Of a stretch of DNA of 64,000 nucleotides, positions 1 through 8,842 are shown one piece after another. This DNA is from Paraburkholderia sp. PGU19 (GTDB lineage Bacteria > Pseudomonadota > Gammaproteobacteria > Burkholderiales > Burkholderiaceae). The first letter of the stretch is position 1. Each line of letters begins with the position of its first letter. The translations under genes and the position numbers were made by a program. The notes beneath the pieces are model-generated. The model saw nothing but the letters and a program-made list of their open reading frames with translations. It searched no databases and was not told the origin of the DNA. The DNA lies in the NCBI RefSeq assembly GCF_013426915.1, contig NZ_AP023179.1, positions 3,720,001 to 3,784,000 on the forward strand, written 5' to 3'.

Positions 1-41
1 ACGCCGATCAGATAGAGGTCTTGATTCATCGAAATACTCAT
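1..41 (-). CDS. 5' end of an unidentified gene running out of the window
   Basis: On the minus strand an open frame starts at ATG 41 (or in frame at ATG 29) and reads MSISMNQDLYLIG before the window ends. The hydrophobic LYLIG stretch could begin a membrane protein, but about 13 residues are too few to name it. It is divergent from tag. The only support is an uninterrupted frame with two in-frame ATGs, so confidence is low. Confidence 0.3.
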   Translation of the reverse strand, partial: MSISMNQDLYLIG

Positions 42-180
42 TGATGTGTTACCGCATAGCGTGGCAGGTCTTTTCGCCCGAGACAATTAGCCGATCGGCC
101 AGGTTGCGGCGGCAACCCGTTCCGCTATGCTGGCGTGGCCCGACAGACGGGCGATCAACCAACCATGCAGGAGCCTGAAC

Positions 181-783
181 GTGGCGGAGCAGCGATGCAA
201 CTGGGCGACGACGAGCGAAGCGCTCGCACATTATCACGACACCGAATGGGGCGTCCCTTCTCGCAATGACCAGCATCTGTTCGAGATGCTGGTGCTCGAA
301 GGCGCGCAGGCCGGGCTGTCGTGGTCGACGATTCTGAACAAACGCGCCGGATACCGGCGCGCCTTCTCGAACTTCGACATCGACAAGGTCGCCCGCTTCA
401 CGCCGCAAAAGATCGACGCGCTCGTACTCGATGAGGGTATCGTGCGCCATCGCGGCAAGATCGAGTCGACGGTTCTCAATGCCAAAGCGGTCAGACAGAT
501 TCAGATGGAGCATGGATCGTTAGCGGATTTCGTGTGGTCGTTCGTCGATAACACGCCGATCCAGAACGCCTGGACGAGCTACACGCAAGCGCCGGCGTCG
601 ACGGATGTGTCGGACGCGCTCAGCAAAGCGCTCAAAGGCTATGGCTGCAAATTTGTGGGCACAACCATCTGCTACTCGTTTATGCAGGCAGTCGGTATGG
701 TCAACGACCATCAGACCGATTGCGCCTGCTATTCGCGGTGCGCTCTGCTCGGGAAGAAAGGCCGCAAAAAGAGCGCGAAATGA
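181..783 (+). CDS. tag: DNA-3-methyladenine glycosylase I (Tag)
   Basis: Tag removes 3-methyladenine from alkylated DNA as the first step of base excision repair in the cytoplasm. The 200-residue product has the family hallmarks: RCxW near the N-terminus, YHDTEWGVP, FEMLVLEGAQAGLSW with the conserved acidic residue of the active site, and C-terminal NDHQTDCACY. The N-terminal Cys and His together with the C-terminal His and Cys match the zinc site known for E. coli Tag. I chose the GTG at 181 because AGGAG lies at 169-173, seven bases upstream, and the protein then begins just before the RCxW motif. An in-frame ATG at 127 would add 18 residues with no family counterpart. The C-terminus is basic (GKKGRKKSAK). 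It appears monocistronic. Confidence 0.93.
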   Translation: MAEQRCNWATTSEALAHYHDTEWGVPSRNDQHLFEMLVLEGAQAGLSWSTILNKRAGYRRAFSNFDIDKVARFTPQKIDALVLDEGIVRHRGKIESTVLNAKAVRQIQMEHGSLADFVWSFVDNTPIQNAWTSYTQAPASTDVSDALSKALKGYGCKFVGTTICYSFMQAVGMVNDHQTDCACYSRCALLGKKGRKKSAK

Positions 784-1225
784 CGGGTGCGGCAGGTTCC
801 GATGCGTTGCGTAACGTGTCGCGCCGTTGCAACACATGGCATATTCGCGCCCGGCTCAAAACGGGCGTGGCCTGCTGCGTTGCGTCACCCGCAAACCCGC
901 TTCCTGCAAGGCCTCGAACAAAGGTTGACGAGCGGAGCGGCGGCCATCCGTGCCCGCATTGAGCGCTAGCCAACATAACGGCTGACCTTTACCGTTTTCC
1001 GCTCGTTATAACTAATGCATGCGACGTCGTTCGACGCGCCTCCGGACGGGGATAGTCAGCCGGGCGTCGGCGGTGTCGCTGGTGCAAGGTGTGCGCTTCG
1101 CAAGCCGTGAATTGGGCGGTAAATGATGCTCTCGTCGCGGCTTCGGGCGTGAGCACATCACGGAATACTGTTGGCGATTGCACCAGAAACGAATGACCGC
1201 TGCGCAGTGCGCGGGGGAGACCCAC
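784..1225. other. Intergenic region, no gene seen
   Basis: This stretch lies between tag and the next plus-strand gene. Short frames on both strands lack ribosome binding sites and family-like sequence. No convincing hairpin terminator follows tag. The AT-richer segment around 1000-1020 (TTATAACTAA) could hold promoter elements for the downstream gene, but no good -35/-10 pair is seen. Confidence 0.4.
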
Positions 1226-1651
1226 ATGAAAAATCATAACTTCCTGACACATCAGGAAATTTTCGACCGGGCAGTCGAGCATCTGTTCGGCCAGGGCCGC
1301 GCGGCGCTGCTGCCGCGCGGTGGCGGCGCCTACCGCGGTTATTGCGGCGGCTGCCCGGTCGGCAGCTTTATCCATCCGCGCGACTACATGACCGCGATGG
1401 AAGGCATTCCCGTGCGATACGTCGGCAAGATCGCTTCTGAAACGCCCATGTACATGGACGTCGGCGTGGCCGCGCTGAAGAAGGCGTTGTTGCGCTCGCG
1501 CCTGAACATCTACGATCCCGTCACCGTCGAGTTGCTCAGTTGCCTGCAAAACGTGCACGACGTTTTCGGGACTTGGGAATGGCGCGACCGGCTCCGCTCG
1601 ATCGCCCGCCAATTCGTCCTTTCCGACGAACGCGTCAAAACGGCCGCCTGA
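1226..1651 (+). CDS. Conserved-looking hypothetical protein with a CxxC motif (141 aa)
   Basis: I do not recognise this family. The start at 1226 is chosen for the GGGGGAGA ribosome binding site at 1213-1220; an upstream in-frame ATG at 1178 lacks one. The protein is soluble, with no signal peptide or membrane span. A Gly-rich segment carries YCGGCPVGSFIH, giving Cys40, Cys43 and His50, which could bind metal or be redox-active. The C-terminal half looks helical and amphipathic. Codon use is typical of the chromosome. It precedes rpsU convergently and shows no operon partner. Confidence 0.75.
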   Translation: MKNHNFLTHQEIFDRAVEHLFGQGRAALLPRGGGAYRGYCGGCPVGSFIHPRDYMTAMEGIPVRYVGKIASETPMYMDVGVAALKKALLRSRLNIYDPVTVELLSCLQNVHDVFGTWEWRDRLRSIARQFVLSDERVKTAA

Positions 1652-1724
1652 CATTCAGCGTCACGATCGGCGTCGATCGCGCGACGCTCCGCGCGCCCTG
1701 TTGGGCAAGCGCACTCAACCCTAT

Positions 1725-1770
1725 AAACGAAAAACGGCGGTGTGGCTTCTTTCGAAGCTCACACCGCCGT
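1725..1770 (-). terminator. Rho-independent terminator of rpsU
   Basis: An 11-bp perfect stem (1734-1744 with 1760-1770, core CGGCGGTGTG) is followed on the minus strand by TTTTTCGTTT. The U-rich tail is only on the minus strand, so it serves rpsU rather than the convergent hypothetical gene. Confidence 0.85.
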
Positions 1771-1802
1771 TGGCGTGCTTTCGCGTACCGGAGGAAGCGT
1801 GC

Positions 1803-2015
1803 TTAGTGCAGCTTCTTCGGCAGCATCTGGCTGCGCAGGCGCTTGTGCAGGCGCTTCACTGCAGCTGCCTTCTTGCGCTTACGTGCCGTCGTCGGCTTTT
1901 CGTACGCCTGGCGCTCACGCAGTTCTGCGATCAGGCCATTTTTTTCGATTGCGCGGCGGAAGCGGCGGATTGCCACTTCGAACGGCTCGTTTTCCTTCAG
2001 AAGAATCGTCGTCAT
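1803..2015 (-). CDS. rpsU: 30S ribosomal protein S21
   Basis: The 70-residue product begins [19 protein letters not shown] and ends with the very basic [17 protein letters not shown], the classic bS21 pattern. bS21 joins the 30S subunit late and helps base-pairing of the mRNA leader with the anti-Shine-Dalgarno. ATG 2015 matches the family N-terminus and has AGGAA a few bases upstream; a longer in-frame reading to 2108 is spurious. It is not beside dnaG and rpoD as in the E. coli macromolecular synthesis operon, and it has its own terminator. Burkholderia-group genomes often carry more than one rpsU, so this may be one of several copies. Confidence 0.95.
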   Translation of the reverse strand: MTTILLKENEPFEVAIRRFRRAIEKNGLIAELRERQAYEKPTTARKRKKAAAVKRLHKRLRSQMLPKKLH

Positions 2016-2309
2016 GTAATTCCTAAAAACGCTTGATACGGTTAATGGCGTGGCGGTCAACCCACTCACGCGCCGGCCCTCCGGTCGTTTCAGACTGGCG
2101 AAGCACAACTGAAACGAGAGGCAATGCGGCCACGGAGGCCGGAAAAGAGAGGTGGGAGTTCACCGCGAAACGCGGGCAGCGCACGTTGCGGCGCCGCGCC
2201 TAGCTAGCGTTTCGCCACCAGTAACCCATGACGAAACGAGCAAAGATCTCAATTCACTCCCGATCATACCAGGAAATTCGCTTTCAGACCAGCATTTTAG
2301 CGATTCTGT

Positions 2310-3251
2310 TCAGGCACTTGCGTCGTTCAATATGCGCAAATCGGCGTCGGTGAGCGTCAAATGCACCGCTGCGACAAGACTTTCCAGCTGTTTGACCGAC
2401 GTTGCGCTGGCGATCGGCGCCGTGATGCTCGGCCGCGCTATCAGCCATGCCAGCGCCACCGAAGCAGGCGTACTGCCGTGCCGCTGCGCCACTTCGTCGA
2501 GTGCATTGAGGATCGCGAAGCCGCGTTCATTCAGATAACCCTCGACCTTCCGGCCACGCGCGCTTTTCGACAGATCGTCGCGCGAACGGTACTTTCCCGA
2601 CAGAAAGCCGCTCGCGAGGCTGTAATAGCAGACGACGCCCAGCCGCGCGGCGAGCGCAACCGGTTCTAGATCGGTTTCATAGGCCGCGCGGTCGTACAGG
2701 TTGTACTCCGGCTGGATCACCTGATATTGCGGCAGGCCGTTGTCCCGCGCGATCTGCAGCGCTTCCTGCAAGCGCGCGCCGCCGTAGTTCGACGCGCCGA
2801 TCACCCGCAGCTTGCCCGCTTCGACCAGCTGCTGATACGCGCCCAGCGTTTCCGCGAGCGGCGTCTCCTCGTCGTCGAGATGCGAGAAATACACGTCGAT
2901 ATAGTCCGTCTGCAGGCGCCGCAGCGAATCTTCAACAGCCGCGCGGATGTTGCCCGCCGACAATCCCTTGCGGCTTCCCAGCATGCCGACCTTGGTCGAC
3001 AGCACGATTTTGTCGCGCTTGCCCGACTTCGCGAACCACTTGCCGATGATCGTCTCCGACTCGCCGCCGTGATTGTCCGGCACCCAGGCGGAATAGACGT
3101 CGGCGGTATCGATGAAATTCAGGCCGGCGTCGGAGAACGCGTCGAGGATGGAGAACGACGTCGCTTCGTCGGCCGTCCAGCCGAACACATTTCCGCCGAA
3201 CATCAGCGGCGCGACCTGCAATTGCGACGTGCCGAGATTGCGTTTCTGCAT
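2310..3251 (-). CDS. Aldo/keto reductase
   Basis: An NADPH-dependent oxidoreductase of the AKR superfamily, 313 residues, (beta/alpha)8 barrel. The start MQKRNLGTSQ is typical of the family and is preceded by GGAG. The catalytic tetrad is visible as Asp48 and Tyr53 (FIDTADVYS), Lys87 (STK) and His124 (FSH). The C-terminal segment GVVCYYSLASGFLSGKY followed by RSRDDLSKSARG fits the YajO/Tas-like (potassium-channel-beta-type) AKR branch. The substrate cannot be read from sequence; such enzymes reduce varied aldehydes and ketones. It stands alone, divergent from fliC. Confidence 0.9.
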   Translation of the reverse strand: MQKRNLGTSQLQVAPLMFGGNVFGWTADEATSFSILDAFSDAGLNFIDTADVYSAWVPDNHGGESETIIGKWFAKSGKRDKIVLSTKVGMLGSRKGLSAGNIRAAVEDSLRRLQTDYIDVYFSHLDDEETPLAETLGAYQQLVEAGKLRVIGASNYGGARLQEALQIARDNGLPQYQVIQPEYNLYDRAAYETDLEPVALAARLGVVCYYSLASGFLSGKYRSRDDLSKSARGRKVEGYLNERGFAILNALDEVAQRHGSTPASVALAWLIARPSITAPIASATSVKQLESLVAAVHLTLTDADLRILNDASA

Positions 3252-3372
3252 GACATCTCCACGAGCAAAGAATGCGGGCCAACAAGGATACGCCGTCTTG
3301 ACATTCGTCACAGACGCCCCCGCGCGTACCCGCGCCGCACCCATGCGCCCCCAAATTTCGCTAGATCGCCCC

Positions 3373-3400
3373 TAAAGTTTTCTTCTGAGCACGCCGTCAA
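3373..3400 (+). promoter_or_regulatory. Sigma-28 (FliA) promoter of fliC
   Basis: TAAAGTTT at 3373-3380, then 12 bases, then GCCGTCAA at 3393-3400. This closely matches the flagellar sigma-28 consensus TAAAGTTT-N11-GCCGATAA. It lies about 90 bases before the fliC start, giving a leader of roughly 80 nucleotides that contains the palindrome CGTTTTAAAACG near 3470-3481. Confidence 0.85.
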
Positions 3401-3490
3401 CCAGGACAGGCGGCGACGCAAAGCATACGTTGAGCGCGACGCCGAACCAAAACAGCCTATATCTCAGGCGTTTTAAAACGAGGACGCAAA

Positions 3491-4309
3491 ATGCTGAACA
3501 TCAACACCAACATCGCTTCGCTGACCGCGCAGAACAACCTGTCGGGTTCGCAAAGCGCACTGTCGCAGGCGATCAACCGCCTGTCGTCGGGCAAGCGTGT
3601 GAACACCGCTGCTGACGACGCGGCAGGTCTCGCGATCGCGACGTCGCAAACGGCATCGATCAACGCTCTGACGCAAGGTGCAGCTAACGCCAACAACGGC
3701 ATTTCGATGGTGCAAACCACGAACGGCGCACTGCAATCGGTCGTCGACAACCTGCAACGTATCCGCCAGCTGGCTGTGGAAGCAGGCGACGGCTCGCTCG
3801 ACTCGAACGCACTGGCTAACCTCCAGTCGGAAGTGTCGACCCGTCTGACGGAAATCACCCGCGTCGCGCAACAAACGACGTTCAACGGCCAGAAGGTTCT
3901 GACCGGTATCAGCTCGGTCAACTTCCAGATCGGCGCATTCAACGGCCAGCAGATCACGGCGAACTTCGGTTCGCAGGCATGGGATTCGACGAGCCTCGGC
4001 ATCAACGCGCTGAGCGTTTCGACGGCATCGGCAGCTCAGTCAGCAATGAGCACGATCGACAACGTCCTGACGAGCGTCAACACCTTCCAGGCAACGCTGG
4101 GTGCAACGCAGAACACGTTCCAGGCTGCAATCTCGACGACGCAAACGCAAGCAACGAACATGAGCGCAGCACGTTCGCAGATCACCGACGCAGACTTCGC
4201 GACGGAAACGGCGAACCTGTCGAAGGCTCAGGTTCTGCAACAAGCTGGTATCTCGGTGCTCGCGCAAGCGAACTCGATGCCGCAGCAAGTTCTGAAGCTT
4301 CTCCAGTAA
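3491..4309 (+). CDS. fliC: Flagellin, short form
   Basis: FliC polymerises to form the flagellar filament after export. The 272-residue protein begins MLNINTNIASLTAQNNLSGS, the canonical D0/D1 N-terminus with RLSSGKRVNTAADDAAGLAI. It ends with SQITDADFATETANLSK followed by LSKAQVLQQAGISVLAQANS, the conserved C-terminal D1/D0. The central D2/D3 part is nearly absent, so the protein is far shorter than the about 380-residue flagellins common in Burkholderia. It is rich in Ser and Thr and has no cysteine. The ribosome binding site is GAGGA before ATG 3491, behind a sigma-28 promoter. fliD and fliT follow, and a large glycan gene island lies beyond, suggesting that this flagellin is glycosylated (inference). 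Confidence 0.97.
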   Translation: MLNINTNIASLTAQNNLSGSQSALSQAINRLSSGKRVNTAADDAAGLAIATSQTASINALTQGAANANNGISMVQTTNGALQSVVDNLQRIRQLAVEAGDGSLDSNALANLQSEVSTRLTEITRVAQQTTFNGQKVLTGISSVNFQIGAFNGQQITANFGSQAWDSTSLGINALSVSTASAAQSAMSTIDNVLTSVNTFQATLGATQNTFQAAISTTQTQATNMSAARSQITDADFATETANLSKAQVLQQAGISVLAQANSMPQQVLKLLQ

Positions 4310-4396
4310 GACTGACGACTAGCGGCGTGCAGCACGGCGCCGCGACCCGGAGCCGCGGCTCGCGCCCGGCTTCGGTACGCAACTGGATCGCATGGT

Positions 4397-4414
4397 TGGG
4401 AGGTTCGCCTCCCA
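4397..4414 (+). terminator. UUCG-capped hairpin between fliC and fliD
   Basis: GGGAGG-TTCG-CCTCCC (with a flanking T-A pair) makes a seven-pair stem with a UUCG tetraloop 88 bases after the fliC stop. There is no U-run after it, so it may stabilise the 3' end of the abundant fliC mRNA or attenuate read-through rather than act as a full terminator. Confidence 0.5.
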
Positions 4415-4472
4415 TCATGCATTTGCAAGCCACGAACAAACGTCATCCTGTTTCGCCAATCGGAGCACCCGC

Positions 4473-5900
4473 ATGACCACCACGTCGACTTCGACTTCAT
4501 CAAGTGACATCACCTCCCTGCTACAGCAGGCGGCACAGTCCATTATCAGTGGCTCGACCAAGTCGACCCTCGATGTCAACTCTCTGGTGTCGGCGCTCGT
4601 AACGGCGAAAACAGCGGCCCAAACGGCGCAAATCACGACCAAGCAGACTTCGGACAACGCCGAAATCTCTGCAATCGGCAAGATCAAATCGGCACTCTCG
4701 TCGTTGCAGACCGCACTGAGCGGCCTGTCGGACGGTACGGCGCTCAACCAGCTCGCAGTCGCTGTCAGCGGCACGGGCGTCACGGCAACGGCTGCTCCTG
4801 GCAGCGGCGCGGTGGCTGGCAACTACACGCTCGCCGTCACCAACATCGCGACGGCGAACAAGATTTCCTCGCAGGCTTTCGCTTCGAACGCGCCCCTCGG
4901 CAGCGGCACGCTGACGGTCGGCGTCGGCACCAGCACAATGTCGATCAACGTCTCGTCGACCGACACGCTGGCAAGCATCGCCAACTCGATCAACACGGCA
5001 AACAACAATCCTGGTGTGTCGGCCGCCGTCATCACGGCAGCGGACGGCCAGCACCTCGTGCTGACCTCGACGCAGACGGGCCAGGCCAACCAGGTCACGA
5101 TATCGGCAGGCACGGGCGTCAACGCCGGCCTGAACACGGCAAGCTTCACGCAGGTCACGCCCGGCGCGGACGCGAAGTTCTCGATCGACGGCAACGCGGT
5201 CACGAGCGCAACCAACACCATCACGTCGGCACTCACGGGCGTCAGCATCGACATCTCGGGCGCGTCGGCAAGCAGCACGCAAACGATCTCGATCACCAAC
5301 GACACGGCGGCTTCGACGAAAGCGATCAACGATTTCGTCACCGCCTACAACAACTACATCACGACCGAAACGGGCCTGACGTGGGACCCCACGCAGGCGA
5401 CGGGCTCGCAGGCCGGGGCGCTGCTCGGCGATTCGATGACGAATACGATCACGAACGGTCTGGGTGGCTTGATCGGCGGTGGCATTTCCGTCGGCGGCAA
5501 GACTTTCAGCCTGTCGTCGATCGGCATCAACCTGCAGCACGACGGCACGCTGTCGGTCGATTCGACCACGCTGCAGAACGCGCTGACCAGCAACAGCTCG
5601 GCCGTCGCATCAGTATTCAACACGACGAACGGCATCGGCACGACGCTGAACTCGTTCATCAACACGTACACGCAGACGAGCGGCACGATCGACCAACGCA
5701 CGCAGGCCCTGAACACCGACCTGAGCAATCTGTCGGATCAGGCGACGCAGCTCACGAACTATCAGAGCCAGTTGACCGATCAGTACAATGCGCAGTTCTC
5801 GGCGCTGAACACGCTGATGACGACGATGCAGAACAACACGGCCTACCTGAACCAGTTGTTCGGCGGCGGCGGCCTGTCGGGCTCGCTGAACGCGAAGTAA
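4473..5900 (+). CDS. fliD: Flagellar hook-associated protein 2 (filament cap)
   Basis: FliD forms the cap at the filament tip that folds and inserts flagellin subunits. The 475-residue protein has the N-terminal FliD_N pattern (LDVNSLVSALVTAKTAAQ) followed by Gly/Thr/Ser-rich central domains (GNYTLAVTNIATANKISSQ). It ends with a C-terminal FliD_C region rich in heptads (NTDLSNLSDQATQLTNYQSQ) and the asparagine-rich tip NNTAYLNQLFGGGG. I chose ATG 4473 (MTTTSTSTSS) with GGAG eight bases upstream; an in-frame start at 4392 would add an unrelated stretch covering the intergenic hairpin. It sits between fliC and fliT as in other beta-proteobacteria. Confidence 0.95.
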   Translation: MTTTSTSTSSSDITSLLQQAAQSIISGSTKSTLDVNSLVSALVTAKTAAQTAQITTKQTSDNAEISAIGKIKSALSSLQTALSGLSDGTALNQLAVAVSGTGVTATAAPGSGAVAGNYTLAVTNIATANKISSQAFASNAPLGSGTLTVGVGTSTMSINVSSTDTLASIANSINTANNNPGVSAAVITAADGQHLVLTSTQTGQANQVTISAGTGVNAGLNTASFTQVTPGADAKFSIDGNAVTSATNTITSALTGVSIDISGASASSTQTISITNDTAASTKAINDFVTAYNNYITTETGLTWDPTQATGSQAGALLGDSMTNTITNGLGGLIGGGISVGGKTFSLSSIGINLQHDGTLSVDSTTLQNALTSNSSAVASVFNTTNGIGTTLNSFINTYTQTSGTIDQRTQALNTDLSNLSDQATQLTNYQSQLTDQYNAQFSALNTLMTTMQNNTAYLNQLFGGGGLSGSLNAK

Positions 5901-5933
5901 CGCGGACAGACACGCCGCTCAATGGAACATACG

Positions 5934-6227
5934 ATGAACGACTCTCTGACTCGCGCACTGGACCTGACCCGCGCTCTGGAACACGCGGTTTCGCAACAAG
6001 ACTGGGTGCGTGCGTCGGCGATCGTCGAAGAGCGCTCGCCGCTGCTGATGTCGCTGCGCCCGGAACAGACGCCCGAAGCGCTCGACAAGATCCGCACGAT
6101 CCAGCGCATCGACGCCGGCATTTCAGCGCAGGCTCGCAACGGCATGGACCGGCTTTCCGACCGGCATGGCAATGCGCTTCAGCGCATCAAGTCGGTGAGC
6201 ATGTATCACACGACGGGCATGCTCTGA
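5934..6227 (+). CDS. fliT: Flagellar export chaperone FliT
   Basis: A small helical protein of 97 residues in the usual place after fliD. FliT binds FliD as its export chaperone and, in enterics, also restrains FlhDC. The sequence is almost all alpha-helical (TRALDLTRALEHAVSQQDW, followed by a RSPLLMSLRP turn), as in FliT, although family members diverge strongly and position is a main support. Two ATGs are possible: 5934 has TGGA seven bases upstream, while 5922 (four residues longer) has no ribosome binding site. It ends the flagellar unit, followed by a strong terminator. Confidence 0.85.
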   Translation: MNDSLTRALDLTRALEHAVSQQDWVRASAIVEERSPLLMSLRPEQTPEALDKIRTIQRIDAGISAQARNGMDRLSDRHGNALQRIKSVSMYHTTGML

Positions 6228-6284
6228 AGCCACAGATCTGAAGAACGCCGCGCGACGTATTGAAGACGAATTGCGCGGATTGAC

Positions 6285-6311
6285 AAAGCTGCAGCGATGC
6301 AGCTTTTTTTT
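6285..6311 (+). terminator. Rho-independent terminator after fliT
   Basis: A nine-pair stem AAAGCTGCA / TGCAGCTTT with a GCGA loop runs directly into eight T residues (6304-6311). It closes the fliC-fliD-fliT region and separates it from the convergent glycosyltransferase operon. Confidence 0.92.
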
Positions 6312-6378
6312 GCCTGCTTCGAGGCGTGATGTCCGCGACTACGCCGCGCAGGCGCAATCGCAGATTCCAGAGCGGGAT

Positions 6379-8811
6379 TTACTTCACGTCTTGCTCGTAC
6401 ACGCGCCACATGCCGTCGAGCGCATCCTCGAAGTTGCGCGCGAACCGGCGCGCATCGCACATCGGCGATGCGAGCACCTGCTCACGCATTCCCGCGCGCA
6501 GGTTCGCCAGCGCATCGACGTCGGACGCCAGTTCGCAGACCTTTTCGACGTAACCCGCCTGATCGTCGCAGATCCACTCGCCGAACCCCGCCGAATGCAG
6601 CACGCTCTCGCAGATATGGCCGAGGAAGCGGTCGCCTTTCATCGCCACGACGGGCACGCCCATCCATAGCGCTTCAGCCGTCGTCGTGCCGCCCGGATAC
6701 GGGAAAGGACTGAGCACGATATCGATGCGATTGAACGTCTCCAGGTATTCCTTGCGCCTGGAGCCGCCCTCGAGCACGAGTTGTGAAGCGTCGATGCCGC
6801 GCGCGGCGAAACGCGCGCAGGTCGCGTCGGCGACATGCTTCCTGTCAAGTTCATGCGCCTTGATGAGGAGGCGCGAACCGGGCACGTGATGCAACACGCG
6901 CGCCCACAGTTCGAGCACTTCGTCCGTCATCTTCGCGAGCTTGCCGAGATAGCCGAAGGTGATGAAACCGTTCGACTGCATCGGCAGCGGGCGGACGGCG
7001 ATGTCGTGCTCGGGCGGCGTCATGCACAGATAGCCGTCGGGCAGATGCCAGGGCTTTTCGATGAAGTGATGCGCTTCTTCAGGCGGCAGCACGTAGCGAT
7101 CGCCGAGCATGTAGTCGATCTGCGCGACGCCAGTCGATGCAAAGAAGCCAAGCCACGTTACCTGAACGGGCGCCGGCTTCATCGCGAACACGGGCAGGCG
7201 GTTGAACGCGGTGTGGCCCGCCATGTCGAGCAGGATATCGATGCCGTCGTCGAAGATGCGCTGCGCCGCCGCGTCGCGCGACAGTTTCCACAGCGGCGTC
7301 CATGCGTCGAATAGTGGCCTGAGGCGCAGTGTCGTGTCGTCGACGACGTCGCTGGTCGGATAGGCGATCAGTCCGACGCGTAGCGGATCGATGTGACGCA
7401 GCACGCTCTCGGTGAAAATGCCGACGGGATGCGTGCGCAAGTCGCCCGAAACAAAGCCGACGCGCAACGGCCGCTTGCCGCGCGGCACGCGCCGATGCAT
7501 GAACTGCGTGACGTTCGCCGCGATCCGCTTACCAAAATAGACGGCATCGGCCAGATACGCGTCGACCGGCCGTTGCGACATGCTCGCCTCGCAAAACAGC
7601 AGCGCCGTATGCGCGATGTCGGCATCCGGCGACCGCTCGATCGCGCTGCGATAGCTGCTCGCGGCCGCTTCCAGATCGCCCAGCGACCGCAGCACGTCGC
7701 CGAGATTGATGTGCATTCGGGCCGAACCATCCTTGCGCGCGAGCGCCGTGCGCGCATAACGCAACGCGTCGTCCGAACGCTCCGTTTTCAGATACGCAAC
7801 CGCGAGATTGTGATGAACTTCGGCGTCGTCGTCGGTGAGTCCGACGGAACGCTGATAGCTGTCGATCGCCTCATCGTAGCGGCCCAGCCCGTACCACGCG
7901 TTGCCGAGCGTCGCGTAGGCTTCGGCGAGTGTCATGCGAGATGCCGTGGCCGCGCCGCCCTGATAAGAATCGACGATAGTCTGTGCGAGTTGCATCGCCT
8001 TCGAATAGTGATGCGCGGCCGGCCCGTGCTCGCCCGCATCGCGCAGCGTGTTGGCGAGATTGTTGTGCACGCCGGGCTGCTCAGGATCTAGCTTGATCGA
8101 CCGTTTCAGACTCGCCGCGGCTCCTGCGAGATCGCCGCGCGCCAGCAGCAGTGTGCCGAGACTGTTATGAAACAGCGCACGGTCCGGTTCGAATGCAATC
8201 GCGGCCTGATAGCTGTCGATCGCCTCGTCGTACTTGCCGAGCTCCATCAGCGCGTTGCCGAGGTTGTTGTGCGCGTCCGCGTACTCGTGCCTGAACGCGA
8301 TCGCCTTGCGATACGCGAGCACCGCGCTATCGACCTCGCCGAGATCCTTCAGCGCGTTGCCGAGGTTGTTATACGCTTCGGCGTAACCAGGCCGCAATTC
8401 GATGGCTTGCGCGCTGCTGCGCATCGCCGCATCTGGCTGACGATCTTCGCGCAGCGCATTGCCGAGATTGTTGTGCGCTTCCGCGTAACCCGGATTGAGC
8501 GCCACGGCCTCGCGATAACTGTCGATCGCCTGCTTCAGCTGACCGTGCTCGCGCAATGCGTTGCCGAGGTTGTTGTGGTAGATCGCGTTCGGCAGAATCG
8601 CGATCGACTGGCGCATCAGCGTGATGCCCGCGTCATGTTGTTGAATCTGACAGGCGAGCAGCCCGAGAAAATGCAGCGCATCCGAATGGCGGGGATTGAC
8701 GCGCAGGATCTCGTCGTAGATCGCCTTGGCTTCGGCGAGCCGCCCGGCTTGATGATGCGCAAGCGCCGTGTTGAGAAGGTTAGCGTGATCCACTGTGATC
8801 CTTTGGTTCAT
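6379..8811 (-). CDS. TPR-GT41 (O-GlcNAc-transferase-like) glycosyltransferase, paralogue 1
   Basis: An 810-residue protein with about a dozen tetratricopeptide repeats (residues roughly 15-430, recurring YNNLGNAL and AHNNLGNAL helices) fused to a GT41 catalytic region (about 440-805). Visible GT41 marks are GFVSGDLRTHPVGIF with His461, then GHTAFNRLPVFAMKPAPVQV, WLGFFASTG, and the donor-site loop [19 protein letters not shown]. Human OGT has Asp in that loop (DTPLCNGHTT) where this protein has Ser701. Such enzymes O-glycosylate Ser/Thr of proteins in the cytoplasm, with the TPRs gripping the acceptor. It is the last gene of the minus-strand operon and converges on fliT, so flagellin is the likely substrate (inference). 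The start MNQRITVDHA aligns with paralogue 2; its ribosome binding site is weak. Confidence 0.88.
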   Translation of the reverse strand: MNQRITVDHANLLNTALAHHQAGRLAEAKAIYDEILRVNPRHSDALHFLGLLACQIQQHDAGITLMRQSIAILPNAIYHNNLGNALREHGQLKQAIDSYREAVALNPGYAEAHNNLGNALREDRQPDAAMRSSAQAIELRPGYAEAYNNLGNALKDLGEVDSAVLAYRKAIAFRHEYADAHNNLGNALMELGKYDEAIDSYQAAIAFEPDRALFHNSLGTLLLARGDLAGAAASLKRSIKLDPEQPGVHNNLANTLRDAGEHGPAAHHYSKAMQLAQTIVDSYQGGAATASRMTLAEAYATLGNAWYGLGRYDEAIDSYQRSVGLTDDDAEVHHNLAVAYLKTERSDDALRYARTALARKDGSARMHINLGDVLRSLGDLEAAASSYRSAIERSPDADIAHTALLFCEASMSQRPVDAYLADAVYFGKRIAANVTQFMHRRVPRGKRPLRVGFVSGDLRTHPVGIFTESVLRHIDPLRVGLIAYPTSDVVDDTTLRLRPLFDAWTPLWKLSRDAAAQRIFDDGIDILLDMAGHTAFNRLPVFAMKPAPVQVTWLGFFASTGVAQIDYMLGDRYVLPPEEAHHFIEKPWHLPDGYLCMTPPEHDIAVRPLPMQSNGFITFGYLGKLAKMTDEVLELWARVLHHVPGSRLLIKAHELDRKHVADATCARFAARGIDASQLVLEGGSRRKEYLETFNRIDIVLSPFPYPGGTTTAEALWMGVPVVAMKGDRFLGHICESVLHSAGFGEWICDDQAGYVEKVCELASDVDALANLRAGMREQVLASPMCDARRFARNFEDALDGMWRVYEQDVK

Positions 8812-8842
8812 CGGAGGCGAGGCAAGCGCCGCCCACCTCGCG

